A DNA stretch of 64,000 nt from Paraburkholderia podalyriae (GTDB lineage: Bacteria > Pseudomonadota > Gammaproteobacteria > Burkholderiales > Burkholderiaceae). Below the pieces are notes generated by a model, which was not told where the DNA came from, made no database searches, and saw only the letters and a list, made by a program, of their open reading frames with translations. Location of the stretch: NCBI RefSeq assembly GCF_014397785.1, contig NZ_VZQQ01000027.1, positions 1 through 64,000 on the forward strand. The letters are read 5' to 3'. The position numbers and the translations under genes are program-made. How positions within the stretch are numbered: the first letter of the stretch is position 1; every line of letters starts with the position of its first letter. Shown one piece after another: positions 52,523 through 60,796 of this stretch.

Positions 52523-53242
52523 TCAGGCGTTGTCGTGCGCGGCGCGCACCGCGGCGACGATGTTCGCGTATGCGCCGCAGCGGCAGATGTTGCCGCTCAT
52601 GCGTTCGCGGATTTCGTCGTCGGTCAGCGCGGCGGGACGCGCGCGCACGTCGGCGCTCACGGTGCTCGCGGCGCCATCGCGGAATTCGCTGAGCACGGCG
52701 GTCGCCGAGCACAACTGCCCGGGCGTACAGTAGCCGCACTGGAACGCATCGTGTTCGATGAACGCGCGCTGGATCGGACTCAACGCGCCGTTGCTCGCGA
52801 GTCCCTCGACGGTCGTGATGTTCTCGCCCTCATGCATGACCGCGAGCGTCAGACACGAGTTGATGCGGCGGCCGTCGACGAGCACCGTGCAGGCACCGCA
52901 TTGACCGCGGTCGCAGCCTTTCTTCGTGCCCATCAGTCCGACGTATTCGCGCAATGCGTCGAGCAGCGTCACGCGCGGTTCGAGCTGCAGCGTGTACGCG
53001 CGGCCGTTGACGGTCAATGTGACGGGGCGCGGCGGCACCACCGGATTGCTTTGCGGCGCGGATGAGGCGGCCGGCGCTTGCGTTTGCGCGCGCAGATGCG
53101 GCGCCGCACCGATCGTCGCGGCAGCCGCCGCCGATTGCAGGAAGCGGCGCCGTGAAGGTTGTGAAGCCTTGAGAGTGGGCTCAGCGGTGGACTCTGAAGC
53201 GGGGGCGTCCCCGCAATGCTGACAGTCTGTGGGCGTGGTCAT
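52523..53242 (-). CDS. paoA: Periplasmic aldehyde oxidoreductase, Tat-exported 2Fe-2S subunit (PaoA-like)
   Basis: 239 residues. A twin-arginine signal SRRRFLQSAAAAATIGAAP lies at about 30-48, so the complex is exported folded. The plant-type [2Fe-2S] motif GCDRGQCGACTVLVDG and the second cluster motif CGYCTPGQ with GNICRCGAYANIV are complete. It is the electron-transfer small subunit of the PaoABC type. The first gene of the operon; the ATG at 53242 is used because the longer frame encodes non-Tat residues. No activator gene is adjacent; the upstream 294-bp gap holds its promoter. Confidence 0.93.
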   Translation of the reverse strand: MTTPTDCQHCGDAPASESTAEPTLKASQPSRRRFLQSAAAAATIGAAPHLRAQTQAPAASSAPQSNPVVPPRPVTLTVNGRAYTLQLEPRVTLLDALREYVGLMGTKKGCDRGQCGACTVLVDGRRINSCLTLAVMHEGENITTVEGLASNGALSPIQRAFIEHDAFQCGYCTPGQLCSATAVLSEFRDGAASTVSADVRARPAALTDDEIRERMSGNICRCGAYANIVAAVRAAHDNA

Positions 53243-53536
53243 GACGAACCGTTGACTCCATTGAAAGGTCAATGCAGGCTGGCGATGCGTCGATGCCCAA
53301 CGCATCGCGTTGAAACAGAACAACTGCGCAGCAATTTCGATGCCGTTGCAGCTACAACGAAAAACTCGCTGCAAGCGCAAAGCCCATCTGCGCAATAACG
53401 GCACGCTAATATTCGCAATGAAAGCCGGAACGGAGCGGGGCGGGTATGGGCGCTGCTAGCGTCGTTTGCTGCGGCGCCCGGAGCTGGCTGGAACGCCGCC
53501 AACATGGCCAACCGTTGCATTTTGACCGGAGAGCCG

Positions 53537-53764
53537 ATGCAATTCGACTACAGGCATTTCCATATCGATTGCCGCGCGCGTCACGCGCAAGACGGCGTCT
53601 ATTACGCGCGCGCGAAGATCACGCGCGTGCCGCGGCGTAATGAGGCTTTCGAGGCTTTCGTGTCGCACGATTCGGGTGATATCGACGGCTTCGCGAACGA
53701 AGCCGATGCGATCTGCTGCGCGCGCTCGTGGGCCATCGAGTGGTGCGACGTCGCGGCGCGATAG
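53537..53764 (+). CDS. Hypothetical 75-residue protein
   Basis: Starts MQFDYRHFHIDCRARHAQDG, with GGAGAG upstream of the ATG at 53537. A start at 53504 would add 11 residues. The sequence alternates aromatic and charged residues (YYARAKITRVPRRNEAFEAF) and ends CARSWAIEWCDVAAR, suggesting a small alpha-beta domain. I recognise no family by name, though the compact composition and ribosome-binding site argue for a real gene. It precedes exonuclease III by 42 bp on the same strand. Confidence 0.65.
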   Translation: MQFDYRHFHIDCRARHAQDGVYYARAKITRVPRRNEAFEAFVSHDSGDIDGFANEADAICCARSWAIEWCDVAAR

Positions 53765-53792
53765 GCGCGAACCCGAACCGAACCGAACCGCC
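53765..53792 (+). repeat. Short tandem CCGAA/GAACC repeats
   Basis: GAACCCGAACCGAACCGAAC: four pentamer units between the 75-residue gene and the exonuclease III gene. Unit number could vary by slippage and alter the spacing upstream of the exonuclease ribosome-binding site (AGGGAGAC at 53793-53800). Confidence 0.5.
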
Positions 53793-53806
53793 AGGGAGAC
53801 GGGATC

Positions 53807-54616
53807 ATGGCGAAACTGCGCATTGCGACGTTCAACATCAACGGTATCCGCTCGCGCCTCGCGGCGCTGTTGCAATGGCTCGAGCGCGAGGCGCCGGACG
53901 TCGTCTGCCTGCAGGAACTGAAGGCGGTCGATAGCGCGTTTCCAGTCGACGCATTGCGCGAGGCCGGTTATGGCGCCGTGTGGCAAGGCCAGAGCGCATG
54001 GAACGGCGTGGCGATTCTCGCCAAAGGCGATGCGCCGCTGGAGCGGCGGCGATGTCTGCCCGGTTTCGAAGACGACACGCATAGCCGGTACATCGAGGCC
54101 GCGGTCGGCGGCCTGTTGATCGTGTGTCTGTACTTGCCGAACGGCAATCCGCAGCCCGGCCCCAAGTTCGACTACAAGCTAGCGTGGTTCGATCACCTGA
54201 TCGCGCACGCGGCGCAGCTCTACCAGAGCGGCCACCCGGTCGTGATCGCGGGCGACTTCAACGTCGTGCCGACCGACGAAGACATCTACAACCCGCGCTC
54301 GTGGTTGAAGGACGCGCTGCTGCAGCCGGAGAGCCGCGAGCGTTATCGCAAGCTACTCGCGCAAGGCTGGACCGATGCGCTGCGCACGCATTTCGGCGAC
54401 GAGCGCGTGTACACGTTCTGGGATTATTTCCGCCGTCATTGGGACACGAATTCGGGGCTGCGCATCGATCATCTACTGCTGAGCGCCGATCTCGCGCCGC
54501 GCCTGCGCGATGCGGGCGTCGACCGCTGGGTGCGTGGCGAACCGCATGCGAGCGACCATGCGCCGACGTGGATCGACCTGCAGATGGGCGCGGACCGCAA
54601 GAGGAAGAGTGGCTAG
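53807..54616 (+). CDS. xthA: Exodeoxyribonuclease III
   Basis: 269 residues. The endonuclease/exonuclease/phosphatase core is complete: FNINGIR, the metal-binding Glu in CLQELK, the tyrosine-containing YLPNGNPQPG, VVIAGDFNVVPTDEDIYNP (Asp, Asn), and the C-terminal RIDHLLLS and ASDHAPTW (catalytic His). It repairs abasic and 3'-blocked ends in DNA. Length is normal for XthA. AGGGAGAC precedes the ATG. It may be co-transcribed with the 75-residue gene. It is convergent with the CsbD-like gene. Confidence 0.95.
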   Translation: MAKLRIATFNINGIRSRLAALLQWLEREAPDVVCLQELKAVDSAFPVDALREAGYGAVWQGQSAWNGVAILAKGDAPLERRRCLPGFEDDTHSRYIEAAVGGLLIVCLYLPNGNPQPGPKFDYKLAWFDHLIAHAAQLYQSGHPVVIAGDFNVVPTDEDIYNPRSWLKDALLQPESRERYRKLLAQGWTDALRTHFGDERVYTFWDYFRRHWDTNSGLRIDHLLLSADLAPRLRDAGVDRWVRGEPHASDHAPTWIDLQMGADRKRKSG

Positions 54617-54622
54617 CGAAGC

Positions 54623-54655
54623 AGCGGGCGATCCGCTTGCGGCCGATCGCCCGCT
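54623..54655. terminator. Hairpin after exonuclease III
   Basis: A perfect 11-bp stem AGCGGGCGATC / GATCGCCCGCT with an 11-nt loop, seven bases after the xthA stop and upstream of the convergent CsbD-like stop. There is no T-tract, so it may be a weak or Rho-assisted terminator. Confidence 0.5.
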
Positions 54656-54722
54656 CATGCGACTGCTCGCGCGATCGCTTCGCGCTTCGAATCGGCGCCT
54701 TCGATCCGGCGCCGTGCCTGCA

Positions 54723-54989
54723 TCAGTCGTAGTCGCGACCGCCGCGCGACCACAGCGCGCCCATCACGAACCCGGCGAGTGCGACGACGGCCAGCGTCGT
54801 GAACGGGTTTTCGGCCGTCGCGTCGCGCACGAGGCTCGTCGCATTCGCGCATAACTGTTGTGCTTTGCCGCTCAATTCGCGCGCCTTGCCCGCCACCTGC
54901 TCACTGGTGTCGCCCAATGCGTCGCCGACCGCGCTTTGCACCTTGCCTGCGACCTCCTTTACCGTGCCTGCCGCTGAATTCGTATCCAT
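54723..54989 (-). CDS. CsbD-like / DUF883-type membrane-anchored stress protein
   Basis: 88 residues. The N-terminal half AGTVKEVAGKVQSAVGDALG resembles the CsbD repeat (lysine/valine/alanine amphipathic helix), followed by TSEQVAGKARELSGKAQQLC. The C-terminal third has one membrane helix, FTTLAVVALAGFVMGALWSR, as in DUF883/ElaB-like proteins. A general-stress, membrane-associated role is usual for such proteins. AGGAG precedes the ATG at 54989. The combination of both parts makes the family name uncertain. Confidence 0.8.
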   Translation of the reverse strand: MDTNSAAGTVKEVAGKVQSAVGDALGDTSEQVAGKARELSGKAQQLCANATSLVRDATAENPFTTLAVVALAGFVMGALWSRGGRDYD

Positions 54990-55170
54990 ATGCCTCGCTC
55001 CTGTTGTCATATTTACGTGCGCGCGTGCTGCAATTGCAACGCGCCCGCACAAGGGCGCTGCGCAAGCCGCGCCGGTGCGGCGTCGGCCTGCGTCAGTGAC
55101 GAAAGGGGTGCAAGAAGTGCGCCCGGCGACGGGGCGCAATGCATTCGCTTGACCGGAAGGCGCTGGAATA

Positions 55171-55854
55171 TCATCGCCGGCGCCTGAAATTGATGCCGAC
55201 GAACACGGCCAGCAGCATCAGAAACCCGCCGAACAGCAGCGCGGAATTGACGAGCACCTGGCGCAGCCCGAGCGTGTCGACATCGATGAACGGATACGGA
55301 TAAAAGTCCGACAGGCTGCCGCGCCAGAACGTGATGCCGAGATAGGCGAGTGGATAGACGAGCCACAGCAGACCGTGGCGCAACCGCAAATGAAAGCGCG
55401 GCACGAACAGCACCCAGTACAGCGCGGCGAGCATGGGCAGCACACTGTGCAGCGACTCGTTGAGCAGGCGCCGGTAGGGCGACAGCGGCCACAGTCCGCG
55501 CAACAGCACGTTGTACGCAATGCCGACGAACACCATGTACGCGACCACCGCGGTCACGACGGTCGGCTGCCGGAGAAAGCGCACGAGCGGCGAGCGGTGC
55601 TTCCGCAGTGCGATGCAGGTGAAGCAGAGCGCGCTGGCGAGCACCGTCAGATTGGTCAGGTAGCTGCTCATGCGCGCAAGCGCGTCGAATACGGTGAGCC
55701 CGCGCGCGAGCGTGCGATCGATCGTCAGGTCGGCTTGCCCGAGGATCGCCATCCATGCGATCAGCGCAATCAGCGCCGCCAACGTCAGCGACGACAGACT
55801 GGGTGTATGCAGCGGCAGTTCGGGCTCGCGCTGCGGAACGAGCGTAGGGCGCAT
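55171..55854 (-). CDS. Pr6Pr family membrane protein
   Basis: 227 residues with six hydrophobic segments. SYLTNLTVLASALCFTCIAL, VLLRGLWPLSPYRRLLNESL and HSVLPMLAALYWVLFVPR show the pattern of the Pr6Pr (FAR-17a/AIG1-like) family, and DFYPYPFIDVDTLGLRQVL is the conserved C-terminal loop. No enzyme activity can be deduced for the bacterial members. It is divergent from the DUF2252 gene with a 288-bp gap that shows nothing recognisable. The 181 bp between it and the CsbD-like gene are also empty. Confidence 0.85.
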   Translation of the reverse strand: MRPTLVPQREPELPLHTPSLSSLTLAALIALIAWMAILGQADLTIDRTLARGLTVFDALARMSSYLTNLTVLASALCFTCIALRKHRSPLVRFLRQPTVVTAVVAYMVFVGIAYNVLLRGLWPLSPYRRLLNESLHSVLPMLAALYWVLFVPRFHLRLRHGLLWLVYPLAYLGITFWRGSLSDFYPYPFIDVDTLGLRQVLVNSALLFGGFLMLLAVFVGINFRRRR

Positions 55855-56142
55855 GCGCTCGATTCTACGCGCGGCTGCACGCCTTTCGCGCCCAGGCGAG
55901 CCGGGGTGGCGAAAATACTACGGTGTACTACGGGAGCCGAAAGCGGGCTAGATAGCAGTCTGCCTGCGGCGGCTTTTCGCCGTGCATGTCGCCCTGCACG
56001 ACGCTCGGGCCGCGCGGCGACCGTGCGTTCGTGGCCACCGACCCGCTATGATCGCGACTGCGCGCCCGATTTCCTACGACGCTATGCGCGCGAAGCAGTC
56101 TCTGTCATCGCCGCTTGAAGAACCGCAAAACGGAGAAGAAGC

Positions 56143-57555
56143 ATGAAAGCCAGCACCATTGCCGAACGGGAAGCGCGCGGCCGCGCCGCGCGCGAGCATT
56201 CGAAACGCTCGAGCCATCGGGCGCTCGGCGAGTTGCACCGCAACCCGATCGAGCTGCTGAAACAAAGCAGCGCGGGGCGCGTCGAAAATCTGGTGCCGCT
56301 GCGCTATGGCCGCATGGCGGCCTCGCCGTTCGCGTTCTTTCGCGGCAGCGCGATTCTGCAGGCGCACGATCTGAGCAAGGTGCATGACACAGGCCTCAGC
56401 ATGCCGATCTGCGGGGACGGCCATCTAATGAATTTCGGCGGCTTCGCGACGCCCGAGCGGCAACTGGTCTTCGACCTGAACAACTTCGACGAAGTCTCGA
56501 TCGGTCCGTTCGAATGGGACCTCAAACGCCTGTGCGCGAGCTTCGTCGTGGCCGCGCGTCAGATGCGCCTGAGCCGTGGCACCGCCGAAAGCCTCGTGAT
56601 GACCGTGGTCGGCTCGTATCGCGATCGCGTCGCGCAATACGCGCAGCTCGGCGCGCTCGACCTGTGGTACGACCGCATCACGTTCGACCGCATGACCGAG
56701 GTCGCACTGACGCCCGAGCGCCGGCGCGCGGTGCGGCGCGGCATGGAAAAGGCCGCGAGCCGCACGCATGAAAGCCTGCTGGAAAAAATGGCCTCGTTCG
56801 ACGGCAATCGCTGGACGATCCACGACGTGCCGCCCGCGCTGTTTCACGTGCTCGGTGCGAACACGCTGTTGACGGCCGAGGAAACCGAAACCTACCGGAC
56901 CGGCAATGTCGAAAGAATGGTCGAGCATGTGTGGGACGAGTACCGCAAGACGATGTCGCACGACCGGCGCGAGCTGCTCGATCACTTCACGAGGCACGAC
57001 GTCGTGTTCAGGGTGGTCGGCGTCGGCAGTGTCGGCACGCGTTGTCTCGTCGTGCTGCTCGTCGATCACATGGGCAAGCCGCTGTTCCTGCAGTTGAAGG
57101 AGGCGCGGCCCTCGGTCATCGCGCAGTTCTACAAGTCGCCGGCGGTCAAGCATCAGGGCGAGCGCGTCGTGCAAGGACAGCGCATGCTGCAGGCCGCAAG
57201 CGATATCTTCCTCGGTTGGGGGACCGGGCCGCTCGGGCGGCATTTCTATTTCCGCCAGCTGCGCGACATGAAGCTGTCGGCGAATGTCGAGCTGTTCGAC
57301 AGCGATCTGCTCGACGGCTATGCGCGGCTATGCGGCTGGATGATGGCACGCGCGCATGCGAAGGCGAGCGGTCAGGCGATCGAGATCAGCTCGTACATCG
57401 GCCGCGGCGATCAGTTCGCCGAAGCGCTGAACGGCTACGCGAGCGCCTACGCGGATCAGGTCGAGCGCGACTACGACGTGTTCATCAAAGCGTGCCGCAG
57501 CGGCCAGCTCGAAGCGCGCACCGACGAGGACATCGCGGCGGATTTTCGCATGTAG
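56143..57555 (+). CDS. DUF2252 family protein
   Basis: 470 residues, a full-length DUF2252. The conserved SPFAFFRGSAIL, CGDGHLMNFGGFATPE and FDLNNFDEVSIGPFEWDLKR are in the N-terminal third, and a kinase-like remote fold is commonly proposed. LQLKEARPSVIAQFY and VVQGQRMLQAASDIFLGW follow. No catalytic function is established. CGGAGAAGAAGC precedes the ATG. Single gene; its 3' end converges on the polysaccharide deacetylase gene at 36 bp. Confidence 0.92.
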   Translation: MKASTIAEREARGRAAREHSKRSSHRALGELHRNPIELLKQSSAGRVENLVPLRYGRMAASPFAFFRGSAILQAHDLSKVHDTGLSMPICGDGHLMNFGGFATPERQLVFDLNNFDEVSIGPFEWDLKRLCASFVVAARQMRLSRGTAESLVMTVVGSYRDRVAQYAQLGALDLWYDRITFDRMTEVALTPERRRAVRRGMEKAASRTHESLLEKMASFDGNRWTIHDVPPALFHVLGANTLLTAEETETYRTGNVERMVEHVWDEYRKTMSHDRRELLDHFTRHDVVFRVVGVGSVGTRCLVVLLVDHMGKPLFLQLKEARPSVIAQFYKSPAVKHQGERVVQGQRMLQAASDIFLGWGTGPLGRHFYFRQLRDMKLSANVELFDSDLLDGYARLCGWMMARAHAKASGQAIEISSYIGRGDQFAEALNGYASAYADQVERDYDVFIKACRSGQLEARTDEDIAADFRM

Positions 57556-57591
57556 CGCTGATGCGTGCGTCGTGTGACCGCACGTGCGCGG

Positions 57592-58425
57592 TCACGCGTC
57601 GACGCGCGCCTCGCGCAGCGTGACGAAACGCAGATGCCGCTCGCGCGCCGCTTCGATCACGCTCGGCAGCACCGCGAGAATCAGCGGCTGGCCTGCGATG
57701 GTCAGCGCGGCGTTGCCATCGTGCAGCAACAGGATGTCGCGCGCGGCGAGGCCATCGAGCAAACGTCGCGCGACCACGTGAGGGTTGCGCTCGCGCGTAT
57801 CGTAGCCGCGTCGCGTCCAGGCCGCGAGACGCAGATCGAGCTTGCGCAGCACCGGCTCCAGAAACAGGTTGCGCAGGCCCGCGGGCGCACGGAAGAACAT
57901 CGGCCGCGCGCCGCTGACGGTTTCGAGCGTGCGCTGGGCGGCGGCGATCTCGCGCGTCAACGCGCGCGGAAACGTGATCGAAAACGTATGCACGTGCCGT
58001 TGCGAATGATTTTCGAGCGCATGCCCACGAGCGACGATCTCGCGCGCGAGCTGCGGATAACGCTCGACTATCGAGCCGATGCAGAAGAACGTCGCGCGCA
58101 CGTCGAACGCGTCGAGCAGATCGAGCACTTGCGGCGTGACGACGGGATCGGGGCCGTCGTCGATGGTAAGCGCGATCGCATCCGCGTTGCACGGGCTCGC
58201 GGGCAGGCGGGTCCAGTTGGGTCCGAGCAGCGTCGTGCGCGGCAACAGCCCGGTGATCGTGAAGAGCGCGTGGTTCGCGACGATCGCGGCGAGCCACCAC
58301 GGCCACGCGGCCGGCGCGACAGCCAGGCCGATCAGCACGATCACGTGCCAGCCGATCGTGCCGTTCAGCAGTGCGGAGTTGCGGCTACGCGGCCAGCGGC
58401 GCAGCGGGTTCGGGCATTCATTCAT
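57592..58425 (-). CDS. Polysaccharide deacetylase (NodB homology) family protein
   Basis: 277 residues. Two hydrophobic segments lie at the N-terminus (about 22-60: GWHVIVLIGLAVAPAAWPWW and IVANHALFTITGLL), so the catalytic domain is membrane-attached. NodB motif 1 is ALTIDDGPDP, motif 2 ENHSQRHVHTFS (His-x3-His), motif 3 FFRAPAGLRN and a late ILLLHDG. It should deacetylate a cell-surface or lipid-linked sugar, possibly arabinose-linked lipid carriers as in ArnD, but no arn gene is near. The start at 58425 follows GGAAG; longer frames lack homology. Confidence 0.9.
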   Translation of the reverse strand: MNECPNPLRRWPRSRNSALLNGTIGWHVIVLIGLAVAPAAWPWWLAAIVANHALFTITGLLPRTTLLGPNWTRLPASPCNADAIALTIDDGPDPVVTPQVLDLLDAFDVRATFFCIGSIVERYPQLAREIVARGHALENHSQRHVHTFSITFPRALTREIAAAQRTLETVSGARPMFFRAPAGLRNLFLEPVLRKLDLRLAAWTRRGYDTRERNPHVVARRLLDGLAARDILLLHDGNAALTIAGQPLILAVLPSVIEAARERHLRFVTLREARVDA

Positions 58426-58547
58426 CAAACGTGCTTCCGGTACGCCTTCTTCCGTCCCGGGAAGGCTGTGAATCTTGCGCGATGCGCCAGCGCGAACGAT
58501 ACCACCGTTGCGGTCGTCGACGTGTCGGGTTCGGCGCTGACGTACTC

Positions 58548-58577
58548 GCTGAAAGCGCGCTGAAAGCGCGCTGAAAG
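58548..58577. repeat. 11-bp tandem repeat GCTGAAAGCGC
   Basis: Two perfect 11-bp units and a partial third (GCTGAAAG), in the gap between the deacetylase and SDR genes. Copy number could vary. Confidence 0.75.
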
Positions 58578-58642
58578 ACGTCGCGCGGTTTGCGATCGCT
58601 GATTCGCTGTTGTATGGTGCCGGGCACAACAGGAGATGCGTG

Positions 58643-59407
58643 ATGTCGGAAACAGCAAACGGAAAAGTGGCACTGGTAACGGGCGCAGGCAGCGGCATCG
58701 GCCGCGCGTGCGCACTGACGCTCGCGGAGCACGGCTATAGCGTGGTGCTCGCCGGACGCCGGCAGGCCCCGCTCGATGCACTCGCGCAGGAAGCCCAGGC
58801 GCTGCGCGGCGACGCGCTTGCGGTATCGTGCGACGTGACCGACGCGGACAGCGTCGCCGCGTTGTTCGACACGATCCGCGCGCGCTTCGGGCGGCTCGAC
58901 GTGCTGTTCAACAACGCGGGACGCAACGGCTCGCCCGTCGATCTGGACGAAGTGAGCATCGACGAATGGCGCTCGATCGTCGACACCAATCTGAACGGCG
59001 TATTCCTGTGCGCGCGCGCGGCCTTCGGCTTGATGAAGACGCAAAACCCGCGCGGTGGACGCATCATCAACAACGGCTCGATTTCCGCGCACGCGCCGCG
59101 CCCGAACAGCGCCGCGTACACGGCGACCAAACACGCGATTACCGGACTCACGAAAGCGGTGTCGCTCGACGGGCGCAAATACGACATCGTGTGCGGGCAG
59201 ATCGACATCGGCAACGCGGCGACCGAGATGGCCGCGCGAATGGCGCGCGGTGTGCCCCAGGCGAACGGCGAAATCGCGATCGAGCCGCTGATGGACGTGC
59301 AGCACGTCGCCGACGCGGTGCTGCACATGGCGAACCTGCCGCTGTCGGCGAATGTCCAGTTCATGACGATCATGGCGAGCAAGATGCCGTTCGTCGGGCG
59401 CGGTTGA
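58643..59407 (+). CDS. Short-chain dehydrogenase/reductase (SDR)
   Basis: 254 residues of the classical SDR family. The cofactor motif is VTGAGSGIGRAC, then the structural NNAG in FNNAGRNG, the catalytic Ser in NNGSISAH and the Tyr-x3-Lys in AAYTATKHAITG. Arg-rich AGRRQ after the second strand suggests NADP preference. AGGAGA is seven bases before the ATG at 58643. The substrate is not predictable. It is followed on the same strand by an oxidoreductase-like small protein gene (39 bp) and the sirtuin gene. Confidence 0.92.
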   Translation: MSETANGKVALVTGAGSGIGRACALTLAEHGYSVVLAGRRQAPLDALAQEAQALRGDALAVSCDVTDADSVAALFDTIRARFGRLDVLFNNAGRNGSPVDLDEVSIDEWRSIVDTNLNGVFLCARAAFGLMKTQNPRGGRIINNGSISAHAPRPNSAAYTATKHAITGLTKAVSLDGRKYDIVCGQIDIGNAATEMAARMARGVPQANGEIAIEPLMDVQHVADAVLHMANLPLSANVQFMTIMASKMPFVGRG

Positions 59408-59446
59408 GCGAAGTGCCGCACCACGCGGCGAGCGGCGGGGAGCGGG

Positions 59447-59782
59447 GTGCGCGCGTTCAACTTATACTGGGCGCTCCGCCGTCGTTCCACGCAGAAGCCA
59501 CCCGCCGTGCCCCGAGCCACACCCAGCGACGATCCGCCGCCGCAGCCGCCCGCGCGGCCCGATCTCGACGACTGCTGTCATAGCGGCTGCACGCAGTGTG
59601 TATTCGATCTCTACGACGAAGCGCTCGAGCGCTACGAGCTCGCGCTGGCTGCGTGGCACAAGCGGCAGGCGCGGAATGCCCGGCCAGCGCGGCGACCGGA
59701 CACGCAGGGCGCGAAGTCGAAGCCGCAGGCCGATGCGTCCCACGCGGCACCATCGCGCGGCAACCCGCGGTCCCGCCGCTGA
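59447..59782 (+). CDS. Oxidoreductase-like small protein (PF09791-type cysteine motif)
   Basis: 111 residues from a GTG start with GGGGAG upstream. The core DDCCHSGCTQCVFDLYDEAL, with the four-cysteine motif C-C-x2-C-x2-C, matches the oxidoreductase-like domain found at the N-terminus of some eukaryotic and bacterial proteins. A basic tail rich in Arg, Gln and Ser follows (AWHKRQARNARPARR). The cysteines may bind a metal or Fe-S cluster. It sits 29 bp before the sirtuin start, so it probably shares its transcript. Confidence 0.8.
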   Translation: MRAFNLYWALRRRSTQKPPAVPRATPSDDPPPQPPARPDLDDCCHSGCTQCVFDLYDEALERYELALAAWHKRQARNARPARRPDTQGAKSKPQADASHAAPSRGNPRSRR

Positions 59783-59811
59783 TTCGCGCCGGATCTTCCA
59801 CCGTCCCCGTC

Positions 59812-60681
59812 ATGACCGACCTTCAGCTCACGCCGACCGAACCCCTGGACGACCCGCACACGCTCGACGATCTGCATCGCTTCGTACAGCGTCATCCGCG
59901 CCTGTTCGTGCTGACCGGCGCGGGCATCAGCACCGACTCCGGCATTCCCGGCTATCGCGACGACAACGGCGCATGGAAGCGCTCGCCGCCGATCACGCTG
60001 CAGGAATTCCTCGGCGCGCTCGCGATGCGTCAGCGCTACTGGGCGCGCAGCATGGTCGGCTGGCCGCTCGTCGCGCGCGCGCAGCCCAATGCCGCGCATG
60101 TCGCGCTCGCGCGGCTCGAAGCGGCCGGTCACGTGCCGACGCTGGTCACGCAGAACGTCGACGGCCTGCATCAGCGCGCGGGCAGCCGCGACGTCATCGA
60201 GCTGCATGGCGGTATCGACGGCGTGAGCTGTCTCGACTGCGGCATGCAGCAGTCGCGCGCGACGATCCAGCAGACGCTCGAGGCCGATAACCCCGCGCTG
60301 CTCGACGTCACGGCCGAAGCCGCCGCCGATGGCGACGCGCATCTGGAGTGGCACGATCTCGGCGGCTTTCGCGTGCCGGCATGCTCGAACTGCGGCGGCC
60401 TGCTGAAGCCGTCGGTGGTGTTTTTCGGCGAGAACGTGCCGAAGCCGCGCGTCGAAGCGGCGTCGCTTGCGCTCGATGCAGCCGACGCGGTGCTCGTGGC
60501 CGGCTCGTCGCTGATGGTGTATTCCGGCTACCGCTTCTGCGTGTGGGCGCAGCGCCAGGGCAAGCCGATCGCGGCGATCAACCTCGGCCGCACGCGCGCC
60601 GATCCGCTGCTGTCGCTGAAAGTGGCCGCGCCGTGCGGCGATACGTTGAGCGCGCTCGCCGGTCTGCTGGCTGGCGATTGA
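59812..60681 (+). CDS. NAD-dependent protein deacylase, Sir2 family (class II sirtuin)
   Basis: 289 residues. The Sir2 signatures are in order: LTGAGISTDSGIPGYRD, TQNVDGLHQRAG, IELHGGI (catalytic His), the zinc ligands CLDC and CSNC, SVVFFGENVPK, and AGSSLMVYSGYRF. The pattern ISTDSGIPGYRD resembles SIRT4-like class II sirtuins. It removes acyl groups from lysines using NAD. The ATG at 59812 is preferred to frames opening upstream. It ends 46 bp before a 22-codon ORF that overlaps the next gene. Confidence 0.93.
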   Translation: MTDLQLTPTEPLDDPHTLDDLHRFVQRHPRLFVLTGAGISTDSGIPGYRDDNGAWKRSPPITLQEFLGALAMRQRYWARSMVGWPLVARAQPNAAHVALARLEAAGHVPTLVTQNVDGLHQRAGSRDVIELHGGIDGVSCLDCGMQQSRATIQQTLEADNPALLDVTAEAAADGDAHLEWHDLGGFRVPACSNCGGLLKPSVVFFGENVPKPRVEAASLALDAADAVLVAGSSLMVYSGYRFCVWAQRQGKPIAAINLGRTRADPLLSLKVAAPCGDTLSALAGLLAGD

Positions 60682-60727
60682 AAATGACTACTCCGCGCGA
60701 ATCACCATCGAAATTTCAGGAACGTCC

Positions 60728-60796
60728 ATGCTGACGACGATCGAACAGCTCGAAGCCAACGTGAAACGCAACAGGAAAGCGCAAGGCCGACCATGA
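60728..60796 (+). CDS. Possible 22-residue leader peptide upstream of the DUF938 gene
   Basis: MLTTIEQLEANVKRNRKAQG and two more residues. The start follows CAGGAACGTCC, and the TGA overlaps the ATG of the DUF938 gene (ATGA), so it could couple translation. Length is too short to decide; a second, overlapping 16-codon frame starts at 60684. Confidence 0.3.
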   Translation: MLTTIEQLEANVKRNRKAQGRP

